A stretch of 11,475 bases of DNA, taken from an uncultured Eggerthellaceae bacterium. GTDB taxonomy: Bacteria > Actinomycetota > Coriobacteriia > Coriobacteriales > Eggerthellaceae. The notes below the pieces were generated by a model. It was not told the DNA's origin. It searched no databases and worked only from the letters and a program-made list of their open reading frames with translations. Positions 1 to 6,495 of this stretch are shown here, in pieces; within the stretch, counting starts at the first letter, position 1; every line of letters starts with the position of its first letter. Location: NCBI GenBank assembly GCA_934645125.1, contig CAKUDT010000025.1, positions 1 through 11,475 on the forward strand, given 5' to 3'. Made by a program: the position numbers and the translations under genes.

Positions 1-480
1 CTTATGGATAAGAAGAATCTGAATCAATCTCAGGTTGCTCAGATGGTTTCCAAGGGACGCTCTACCGTTGCGAATGCGGTTCGTTTGCTGGATTTGCCTG
101 AAGAAGCTCAGAAATTGTTGTATGAGGAGAAAATCACCGCTGGTCATGCCCGCGCGATTCTTTCTATCCCAACACCTGAGGGACGTATGAAGCTTACGCA
201 AAAGCTTCTTGAATCTAAGCTTTCTGTACGCGAAGCAGAAAATCTTGCACGCTTGATGTCGCTTGATCCTAAGAAGAAGGCGCCGTCCGCGCAAAACGCT
301 GTTCCAAAGACGTATAAGAAAGTGGCGCGCAGCCTCCATGACCGCCTGAACACGACGGTTAAAGTCAAGACATCCCAAGGGCGCAATCGAATTGAGATTG
401 AATTCAAGGACGAAGATGATCTGCAGCGTTTGTTTACCGCGATGTTTGCGAACGAAAGCGAAGCAAGCGACGAACAATAA
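1..480 (+). CDS. parB: ParB/Spo0J chromosome-partitioning protein, C-terminal part (5' end outside window)
   Basis: ParB is the CTP-dependent DNA clamp that loads at parS sites and spreads to form the partition complex moved by ParA/Soj and used to load SMC. The reading frame is open from base 1, so the true start lies upstream. The 159 visible residues begin near the end of the N-terminal CTPase region. A helix-turn-helix segment follows (around QSQVAQMVSKGRSTVANAVRL, visible residues 9-29), then the conserved helical stretch EEKITAGHARAIL. A basic linker rich in KKK and PKTYKK leads to the C-terminal dimerisation domain, with VKVKTSQGRNRIEIEFKDED and an ending helix. The Met at position 4 is not a plausible start because it lies inside the HTH domain. 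Stop is TAA at 478-480. The parS-containing palindrome lies 23 bp downstream, which supports the assignment. parA/soj is expected upstream, outside the window. Confidence 0.95.
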   Translation, partial: LMDKKNLNQSQVAQMVSKGRSTVANAVRLLDLPEEAQKLLYEEKITAGHARAILSIPTPEGRMKLTQKLLESKLSVREAENLARLMSLDPKKKAPSAQNAVPKTYKKVARSLHDRLNTTVKVKTSQGRNRIEIEFKDEDDLQRLFTAMFANESEASDEQ

Positions 481-503
481 AACACCAGTTTAAAATGGTA
501 AGA

Positions 504-539
504 AAAAAAAGAGTGTTTCACGTGAAACACTCTTTTTTT
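504..539. terminator. Bidirectional terminator-like perfect palindrome between parB and rlmN
   Basis: Bases 504-539 form a perfect 36-bp inverted repeat centred at 521.5. Its ends are seven A on the left and seven T on the right. Read as RNA in either direction it gives a stem GAGTGTTTC/GAAACACTC (about 9 bp, ACGT loop) followed by a U tract, the layout of a rho-independent terminator. It sits 23 bp after the parB stop and about 100 bp beyond the rlmN stop on the other strand, so it could end both converging transcripts. The stem is only moderately GC-rich. The parS site occupies its centre. From 540 to 641 nothing else was recognised. Confidence 0.75.
514..529. promoter_or_regulatory. parS: parS site, perfect 16-bp palindrome
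   Basis: TGTTTCACGTGAAACA matches the widely conserved bacterial parS consensus (TGTTNCACGTGAAACA) at every position. parS is the loading site for ParB and marks the origin-proximal region in most bacteria. Its place just after parB is typical. The flanks extend the symmetry far beyond the 16-bp core, which is explained by the overlapping terminator. Confidence 0.93.
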
Positions 540-641
540 GATGCTTTGTTTCATGATAAATCTTTGGTTCACAGCTTTGAATCCTGCGGTGTTAGCATTT
601 ATGTCTTCGTCTTGCCGTTTGGAGCAAGAATCATTAGCTTC

Positions 642-1679
642 TTATTTCTTGCGAAGAGAATTTTTCAGTTGTCCGCATGCTGCATCAATATCGGATCCAC
701 GCGACTGACGCATGCTTGTCTCAATTCCCTTGCCCATAAGTATTGAGACCCAGTGATTTGCAACCGATTGGTCAGAGGGCTTCCAAGGAGAATCATCAAT
801 GTCGTTCAAAGGTAGCAAATTAACATGGCAAAGAAGATTCGTGCAGAAACGGGCGAGCGCTTTCACGTCCTCTTCGCTGTCATTCACCCCTTTAATGAGC
901 AAATACTCGAGTGTTACGCGGCGATTTGTAGCCGCGGTATAGTGCTGCAACGTTTCTTTCAATTCGGAAAGCGGCATATTCGCAACGCGTGGCATCAATT
1001 TATCGCGCTTGTTCTGAAGGGCGGCATGGAGGGAGATTGCCAGCGTAAATTGCTCCGGTTCTTGCGAGAATCGCTCAATGCCAGGAAATAGACCACAAGT
1101 CGAGATTGTTATATGGCGCGCGCCAATAGCAATTCCCTTGGGATCGTTTAAAATGCGAATCGCTTCTAGCACGTTATCGTAGTTCGCAAACGGTTCACCT
1201 TGTCCCATACCCACAATATTGGAGACACGCTGTTGAAAATCCTCTTGGACTAAAAGAATTTGACTCACAATTTCGCCAATAGATAAATTACGCGTGAATC
1301 CTTCCTTTGCGGTGGCGCAAAACTGGCATTGCATAGCACAGCCAACTTGGGTTGAAAAGCAAACCGTCAAACGTTCGTTGTTTTTTCCAGATGGTATGCC
1401 AACAGATTCGATAAGAGCGCCATCTTCCAGCTGAAAGACATATTTTCTGGTTCCATCAAAAGAAACAGCCTTATGAAACACGCTTGGTTTGATAAGGGAG
1501 TAATCTGCTTCAAGTTTTTGACGGAGCGTTTTTGGAAGATTGCTCATTTCGTCAAACGAATCAACGTAATGAACGTAGAGCCATTCATAAAGTTGTTTCC
1601 CGCGAAATGCAGGTTGTCCGGCTTCTTTTACCAAACTAAGAAGTCGATTACGTGAAAGAGTGTAAATGCTTGTTTTCAT
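642..1679 (-). CDS. rlmN: 23S rRNA (adenine-2503-C2)/tRNA (adenine-37-C2)-methyltransferase RlmN
   Basis: This is a radical-SAM enzyme that methylates C2 of A2503 in 23S rRNA and A37 in some tRNAs, in the cytoplasm. Numbering from the Met at 1688, the cluster motif is VGCAMQCQFC, with C117, C121 and C124 binding the [4Fe-4S] centre. C110 in TVCFSTQ and C338 in DIDAACGQL correspond to the two catalytic cysteines of the family. GQGEPFANYDNV near 162-173 is the SAM-binding GxGEP motif. Length (345-348 aa) is usual. Two in-frame ATGs compete, at 1688 and 1679. I chose 1679 because a perfect minus-strand TATAAT (1692-1687) overlaps the first ATG and lies 7 nt before the second, which fits a leaderless start. 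A weak AAAGAG 9 nt before the first ATG keeps 1688 possible. The gene is alone on its strand, convergent with parB and divergent from ddl. Confidence 0.95.
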   Translation of the reverse strand: MKTSIYTLSRNRLLSLVKEAGQPAFRGKQLYEWLYVHYVDSFDEMSNLPKTLRQKLEADYSLIKPSVFHKAVSFDGTRKYVFQLEDGALIESVGIPSGKNNERLTVCFSTQVGCAMQCQFCATAKEGFTRNLSIGEIVSQILLVQEDFQQRVSNIVGMGQGEPFANYDNVLEAIRILNDPKGIAIGARHITISTCGLFPGIERFSQEPEQFTLAISLHAALQNKRDKLMPRVANMPLSELKETLQHYTAATNRRVTLEYLLIKGVNDSEEDVKALARFCTNLLCHVNLLPLNDIDDSPWKPSDQSVANHWVSILMGKGIETSMRQSRGSDIDAACGQLKNSLRKK

Positions 1680-1686
1680 AATCGGC

Positions 1687-1692
1687 ATTATA
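1687..1692 (-). promoter_or_regulatory. Candidate -10 box of rlmN
   Basis: The minus strand reads TATAAT here, followed by GCCGATT and then ATG at 1679. A start of transcription about 7 nt downstream would coincide with that ATG, giving a leaderless mRNA. No good -35 is visible at 16-18 nt (TTCCAA at an 18-nt spacing is weak). The match is exact in the -10 only, so the call is tentative. Confidence 0.45.
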
Positions 1693-1702
1693 GAAGACTC
1701 TT

Positions 1703-1711
1703 TGCTATACT
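1703..1711 (+). promoter_or_regulatory. Candidate extended -10 promoter of ddl
   Basis: TGCTATACT fits the extended -10 consensus TGnTATAAT with one mismatch. It lies about 85 nt before the ddl start and would give a leader of roughly 75-80 nt. No convincing -35 is present, which extended -10 promoters can do without. It is divergent from the rlmN promoter in the same short gap. Confidence 0.4.
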
Positions 1712-1794
1712 TGGAACATTGTTTTAAGAGAACAGCTTGATATACGACATTTCTCGACGAATTTCACGATATTTCGAAATAAGGAGCGCCTTAC

Positions 1795-2802
1795 ATGGCT
1801 GCATACACAAACCCTTCCGAATGCAATGTCGCGCTGCTTTGCGGCGGTACCAGTGGTGAGCGAGCGGTATCGCTTGTATCGGGTAAGGGAGCTCAGACCG
1901 CACTGCTTGAGGCGGGTTTTCAAGTTACTATGCTCGACCCTTCTGTCAAAGAAGACCTTGTCGCGTTGGTAAGCGGACATTTTGATGTTGCGTTTCTTGC
2001 TCTTCATGGCGAAGGCGGCGAAGACGGCACTATTCAAGGGATGCTTGAGATTCTGGGCATTCCCTATATTGGGTCGGGCGTTGCTGCAAGTGCTCTTGCT
2101 ATCAATAAGGCGAAATCGAAGATGGTGTATGAGGCTGCGGGTATTCAAACACCTGGTTCTTTATCCTATACGCGCCTTGAAGACGTTGATATAAACGAAG
2201 TCTTAGCGAAAATCGGATCGCATTGTGTGGTGAAAGCCTGCTCGGAAGGCAGCAGCAACGGCGTTTATATTGTTGACGGTGAAGAAGCTATTCTTGATGC
2301 AGTTGCGCAAGCGTTGAGCTTTAGCCAGGAAGTGCTCATTGAGCAATATGTTGCGGGCGGCGAATTTACCGTTGCGGTTATTGGAAACGATGAGATTGAG
2401 CCGCTGCCCGTTATCCAGATTATTCCTCAGTCAGCGTATTACGATTACGAAGCGAAATACGCACCCGGTGGTTCCCAGCATTTGTGCCCCGCGCCAATTC
2501 CAAATGATCTGTCCGCGAAACTGCAGGGTATGGCCATTGCTGCTCATAAAGCGTTGGGGTGCGCGGGCGTTTCCCGTTCTGATTTCATTGTTGACGGTTG
2601 GGGCGAGGCGTGGATTCTTGAAACGAATACCATCCCTGGCATGACGGAAACATCGCTTTTGCCCGATGCCGCCCGCGCAAAAGGATATTCCTTCGCACAG
2701 CTTGCCAAACGCCTGATTGACTTAGCGTTTGAGAACTGCTGTGACAATTTGGAGATTCGCCAAGCAAAGGCCCTGCAGGAAGAAAAAGCAGAAGGTCGCT
2801 AG
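1795..2802 (+). CDS. ddl: D-alanine--D-alanine ligase
   Basis: Ddl is an ATP-grasp enzyme that joins two D-alanines in the cytoplasm for the peptidoglycan pentapeptide. Family blocks in order: CGGTSGERAVSLVSG (16-30), LHGEGGEDGTIQG (70-82), GIPYIGSG...INKAKSK (88-109), VVKACSEGSSNGV (145-157, ATP-binding loop), EQYVAGGEFTV (183-193), YDYEAKY (216-222), and GVSRSDF...WILETNTIPGMTETSL (258-288), with R261, D263, E276 and N278 as substrate and Mg ligands. The Lys-Tyr pair K221-Y222 in the omega-loop is typical of D-Ala-D-Ala rather than D-Ala-D-lactate ligases, so no vancomycin-resistance type is indicated. The 335 residues exceed the usual ~305-310 for the short Ddl form, with a charged C-terminal tail of about 20. 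The start is backed by AAGGAG at 1781-1786, 8 nt upstream. The TAG stop overlaps the stop of the converging downstream gene. Confidence 0.97.
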   Translation: MAAYTNPSECNVALLCGGTSGERAVSLVSGKGAQTALLEAGFQVTMLDPSVKEDLVALVSGHFDVAFLALHGEGGEDGTIQGMLEILGIPYIGSGVAASALAINKAKSKMVYEAAGIQTPGSLSYTRLEDVDINEVLAKIGSHCVVKACSEGSSNGVYIVDGEEAILDAVAQALSFSQEVLIEQYVAGGEFTVAVIGNDEIEPLPVIQIIPQSAYYDYEAKYAPGGSQHLCPAPIPNDLSAKLQGMAIAAHKALGCAGVSRSDFIVDGWGEAWILETNTIPGMTETSLLPDAARAKGYSFAQLAKRLIDLAFENCCDNLEIRQAKALQEEKAEGR

Positions 2803-3443
2803 AATAAACCGAGCAGTTTGGCAACGCCTGCAATCAAGGCAACGGCGACAACGATCCAGATGATGATTGTAGTGGCATAACAGCCCTTGTTTTTCTGGCG
2901 TCCTGCCTCGATAAGCTTTTCCGATGCAGAGCGGTGCGTTTTCACCAAAGCGGAATCTTTTCCGATGCGGGGTGACCCCACGCGGTCGGAGGGAAGCCAT
3001 GTTCCCTTGGATTCGATAATCTGACGAGCGGCCTGTTCGGTGAAATCGACGGCGGGTCGAATGCCCTGAGCCATAAGTTCGCGCAGATTGAGGGCAAATG
3101 CGTTGAACTCCTGGTCGTAGTGGGGGTCGTTGCAGAGTAAAACGACTTCTCCCCAATAACCGATGGGCTCTTGCCCCAAAGCAACAAACGATAAGAGCGC
3201 GCGCAGGGTCCATCCGCGTGCCTGTAAAGAAAGGATTCGATGCTCTTCGTTGGCAGCAAGGAAGGCAACTTTCGCGCCAAAACGATTAACCAACCAAATG
3301 CGATACGAACGATCTTCCTGCAATTCGGATTCAAGGGTGTAAATATCGCCAATAAGGTGGTCGCCGCCCATAAGCGCTGCGCCTTGCGCGCGCGATTCCG
3401 TCTCAAAACGTGCGTAAGTGCTGTAGCAAAAATCGTTAAGCAT
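2799..3443 (-). CDS. Hypothetical tail-anchored membrane protein
   Basis: I do not recognise this 214-residue family. Residues about 45-101 alternate strand- and helix-like segments (YRIWLVNRFGAKVAFLAANE, then a helix, then ALLSFVALG and GYWGEVVLLCND). The pattern 'value - G - x - VxFL - acidic helix - strand' loosely recalls the HIRAN beta-barrel fold, which is only an inference. A long helical part (112-145) and a basic linker (about 152-187) precede one hydrophobic segment at 189-208 (TTIIIWIVVAVALIAGVAKL). The chain ends six residues later, giving a tail-anchored layout with the bulk in the cytoplasm. The start is well supported by AGGAG 7 nt before ATG. The stop codon interlocks with that of ddl in CTAG, leaving no room for a terminator between them. 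The divergent neighbour is the DinG gene, 74 bp away. Four cysteines are scattered (C6, C104 and C188 plus none clustered), so no metal site is apparent. Confidence 0.8.
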   Translation of the reverse strand: MLNDFCYSTYARFETESRAQGAALMGGDHLIGDIYTLESELQEDRSYRIWLVNRFGAKVAFLAANEEHRILSLQARGWTLRALLSFVALGQEPIGYWGEVVLLCNDPHYDQEFNAFALNLRELMAQGIRPAVDFTEQAARQIIESKGTWLPSDRVGSPRIGKDSALVKTHRSASEKLIEAGRQKNKGCYATTIIIWIVVAVALIAGVAKLLGLF

Positions 3444-3481
3444 GAAAAACTCCTGATACCGTGGTTTTTCGGGGTAATGGT

Positions 3482-3510
3482 TTGTATGAAAGAGTAAGAG
3501 ATGGTACGCT
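3482..3510 (+). promoter_or_regulatory. Candidate promoter of dinG, leaderless spacing
   Basis: TTGTAT (3482-3487), a 17-nt gap, then an extended -10 of the form TG-G-TACGCT (3502-3510) are followed after 7 nt by the ATG at 3518. This would place the transcription start at or next to the start codon. No Shine-Dalgarno sequence lies at a normal distance, which fits. The hexamers themselves are weak matches. Confidence 0.35.
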
Positions 3511-3517
3511 TCTCACT

Positions 3518-6490
3518 ATGGAAAGACACATTACGGGAATAAGCGCTTCCCTGCAAGAATTTATCTGCGACGGCACTCCTGAGAGTGTTTGCAGGCGCTA
3601 TGGAGCATTGAAAGAGGCTGCGCAAGCGGCCGATTTTGGTATATTCAGCAATAACGTGGTGGTTATCGATACGGAAACCACCGGTTTATCTTACAACCAC
3701 GATGATTTGATTCAGATTGCCGCCGCGCGCGTTGAGGGCGGCAAGATTGTTGCGTGGTTCAACACGTTTGTTGATCCAGGCAAGGAGATTCCTGAAGAAA
3801 TTGTCCACTTGACGCATATTTCCCAGGAAGATATCGCCGGTGCGCCTACGCCGAATGAAGCGCTGGAGCAGCTGGTTGAATTCGTGGGCAATGCCATTTG
3901 CGTGGCTCACAATGCCGATTTTGACCGCACGTTTACTACGAAACATCCGGCCGGGTACCCTCTTCTGGAAAACACCTGGGTGGATTCGCTTGACCTGGCA
4001 CGCATTGGCTTGCCGCGCTTGAAGTCGCATCGCCTGCTTGACCTGGTGCGCGCTTTCGACCTGCCCCTTTCTACGCATCGCGCCGACGCCGATGTGGAAG
4101 CAACCTGTGCGGTGCTTCCGGTGTTGTTGGCGGCTATTGCATCCATGCCTGCCCCCCTTGTTGCGCTGATTGCGGGTTTTGCGACTCCTGAAGAGTGGTC
4201 GACGCAGGTTGTGTTCGGTTATTTCAACCAGCAGAACGAAAAAGCTGCTGCTGCGCAAGGCGAAACGGTTCCTCGTTTCTCGCTGCGTGGTACGCGTCGG
4301 GAAGCGGTCAGCGCCTGCGATTTGAAATCGCGTGTCGATGCCGAGACGCTGGCAGATGATCCGTTGGTAGGCATTAAAGCGCCTTCGCAAGAGGAAATCG
4401 CGGCAGCGTTCAGCGAAGACGGTCTTGTTGGGGGCCTTTACCAGCAGTTCGAGCGTCGTGACGAGCAATGTCAGATGTCGTGCGCGGTAGGAAAGGCGTT
4501 CGAGCAGTCGGAGAACTTGGTTGTGGAGGCCGGCACCGGCGTGGGCAAATCCATGGCGTACTTGCTTCCCGCGGCGCTTTTGGCGAAGAAAAATAACATA
4601 ACGGTTGGTGTTGCAACGAAAACAAATGCGTTGCTTGACCAGCTGATCTACCATGAGCTTCCCTTGCTTGACAAAGCGTTGGGCGGCCTTACGTATGCCG
4701 CCTTGAAGGGGTTTTCGCATTACCCCTGCTTGCGCAAAATTGAGCATTTGGTGGCCGAGCACCAGTTCGATCGCATGTTGGGCGACAAACAAACGACCTG
4801 CGCCGTTGCGGCTGCAGCGCTTCTCTCTTTTATCGAGCAGTCGGAATACAGCGACATTGATACGCTGAAAATTGACTATCGCCTGCTTCCGCGTTGGTCT
4901 ATTACATGCGGAAGCCAGGAGTGTCTGCGTCGCAAGTGCCCGTATTACGGCGCGAGTTGCTTTGTGCACGGTTCTCGCCGTAAGGCTGCAGCGGCAGACA
5001 TTGTGGTGACAAACCACAGCCTGCTTTTTTGCGATCTTGCAGCCGATGGCGGTCTGCTGCCGCCGATTCGCTATTGGGTGGTTGATGAGGCCCATGGAGC
5101 AGAGCAGGAAGCGCGCAAGGCGTTTTCTAGCAAGCTTTCGTCTGAAGAGCTGGTCAACATTGCTCATAAAGTGGCGTCTGACGATAGTCGCAATATTTTC
5201 GCACGCGTACAGCGTCGTGCTGCCGTCACGAAAGACGAAAGCCAGGAGAATTTACTGTATGCCCTGACAGGAAAAGCGTTTTCCGCAGGTAAAGAGTTCG
5301 ATGAGGCGGTAAAAGAGTATGTTCCGCAGGTCAAGGAGCTGCTGTATTACGATACTGCGCGCAATAAGAACTACGAATTCGTTGATCTGTGGATCAACGA
5401 TGAGGTGCGTAAGGGTCAGCGTTTCACGGAATTGAGTGCGCGCGCCTTAGCAGTGCAAAACACTTCCGAAAAGCTTATATCTGCATGTCAGGAGCTTGTT
5501 GTCTATCTTGAGGAAGATACGGCCGCCGCGGCCCTTCAGCGAGAGATTGCCGTTATTGCGCTTTCGCTGCGCGAAGTTCTTGACGTGTGTGAGACCGTGT
5601 TCTCGAAGCCTTCTGAGCTGTATGCGTATTCCGCTACGATTTCGCATAAGAAGGATCGATTTGTTGACTGCATCGAAGCGTTGCCGCTGAATATGGGCTT
5701 CATGCTGGAGGATTCACTGTACCAACGCACGCATTCCGTTGTGTATGCTTCGGCGACCGTTGCCATTGGCGAGAGTTTTGAGGCGTTCGAGAACGCCATG
5801 GGTCTCAACCAAAGCGAGAATTCCCAGGCCGCTACGCTCAGACTTGATTCCAGCTTCGATTTTGACAACAACATGACCATCTACGTGCCCAGCGACATGC
5901 CCGATCCTGCCGAGCGCAGCTATCTGGCGCATTTGCAAAAGCTGCTTGTGGCGGCACATTTGGCGCAAAATGGATCTATGTTGACGCTCTTTACGAATCG
6001 TCGTGAGATGGACGCTTGCTATGAAGCGGTAAATCCCCAGCTCAAAGAAGCGGATTTACGCCTGGTGTGCCAGAAATGGGGCGTTTCCGTTAAGGGTCTG
6101 CGCGATGAATTCCTGTCGAATAAGCAGCTCTCACTGTTTGCACTGAAGAGCTTCTGGGAAGGCTTTGACGCACCGGGTTCCACACTGCGCGGCGTGATTG
6201 TGCCGAAGTTACCGTTTGCGAAGCCAACCGACCCGCTGTCGTGCGAGCGCGGTTCGCGCGATGCCGATGCTTGGCGCCATTATGTGTTGCCGGCTGCTGT
6301 GATTGAAATGAAGCAGGCAGCAGGACGCTTGATTCGCACCAACACTGACCAGGGAATTCTTATCCTTGCCGACCATCGCTTGCTTTCCAAGGGGTATGGA
6401 AAGACGTTCCTGCGCTCAATGCCCAGCAAAAACGTTAAGATCATGACTTGTGCGGAAATCGTTGCTGACATTCGGAAGAATCAGGAATAA
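3518..6490 (+). CDS. dinG: DinG-family ATP-dependent helicase with N-terminal DEDDh 3'-5' exonuclease domain
   Basis: This 990-residue protein fuses a proofreading-type exonuclease to a superfamily 2 (XPD/DinG-like) helicase and probably acts in DNA repair. The exonuclease spans about 47-215: DTETTG (51-56), HNADFD (131-136) and HRADAD (187-192), giving D51, E53, D136, H187 and D192. The helicase follows a Q-like region (QFERRDEQ) with Walker A GTGVGKS (339-345), DEAH (523-526), and motif VI QAAGRLIR (933-940). Cysteines 404, 469, 474 and 481 are spaced like the four [4Fe-4S] ligands of E. coli DinG (long gap, then x4, then x6). Both enzymatic parts thus look intact, unlike S. aureus DinG, which is described as exonuclease-only. 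I chose ATG 3518 because longer versions of the frame run into the divergent gene's ribosome-binding site and add non-conserved residues. The next gene starts 5 bp after the stop, implying an operon. Confidence 0.93.
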   Translation: MERHITGISASLQEFICDGTPESVCRRYGALKEAAQAADFGIFSNNVVVIDTETTGLSYNHDDLIQIAAARVEGGKIVAWFNTFVDPGKEIPEEIVHLTHISQEDIAGAPTPNEALEQLVEFVGNAICVAHNADFDRTFTTKHPAGYPLLENTWVDSLDLARIGLPRLKSHRLLDLVRAFDLPLSTHRADADVEATCAVLPVLLAAIASMPAPLVALIAGFATPEEWSTQVVFGYFNQQNEKAAAAQGETVPRFSLRGTRREAVSACDLKSRVDAETLADDPLVGIKAPSQEEIAAAFSEDGLVGGLYQQFERRDEQCQMSCAVGKAFEQSENLVVEAGTGVGKSMAYLLPAALLAKKNNITVGVATKTNALLDQLIYHELPLLDKALGGLTYAALKGFSHYPCLRKIEHLVAEHQFDRMLGDKQTTCAVAAAALLSFIEQSEYSDIDTLKIDYRLLPRWSITCGSQECLRRKCPYYGASCFVHGSRRKAAAADIVVTNHSLLFCDLAADGGLLPPIRYWVVDEAHGAEQEARKAFSSKLSSEELVNIAHKVASDDSRNIFARVQRRAAVTKDESQENLLYALTGKAFSAGKEFDEAVKEYVPQVKELLYYDTARNKNYEFVDLWINDEVRKGQRFTELSARALAVQNTSEKLISACQELVVYLEEDTAAAALQREIAVIALSLREVLDVCETVFSKPSELYAYSATISHKKDRFVDCIEALPLNMGFMLEDSLYQRTHSVVYASATVAIGESFEAFENAMGLNQSENSQAATLRLDSSFDFDNNMTIYVPSDMPDPAERSYLAHLQKLLVAAHLAQNGSMLTLFTNRREMDACYEAVNPQLKEADLRLVCQKWGVSVKGLRDEFLSNKQLSLFALKSFWEGFDAPGSTLRGVIVPKLPFAKPTDPLSCERGSRDADAWRHYVLPAAVIEMKQAAGRLIRTNTDQGILILADHRLLSKGYGKTFLRSMPSKNVKIMTCAEIVADIRKNQE

Positions 6491-6495
6491 CGTCC

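Noticed and set aside
495..746. Small plus-strand frame starting in the parS palindrome (MVRKKRVFHVKH...)
   Set aside because: It merely translates the palindrome and then runs antisense into the end of rlmN.
1795..2802. ddl as a vancomycin-resistance type D-Ala-D-Lac ligase
   Set aside because: The omega-loop keeps the EAKY pair typical of D-Ala-D-Ala ligases and no van-type neighbours (vanH, vanX) are present.
3686..5167. Long minus-strand open frame (493 codons) opposite dinG
   Set aside because: It lies wholly antisense to the well-conserved exonuclease and helicase domains and is Arg/Gln/Cys-rich without any domain, as expected of a shadow frame.
5422..5440. Another GTTTCACGG half-site resembling parS in dinG
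   Set aside because: Only the left half matches; the right half does not form the inverted repeat.
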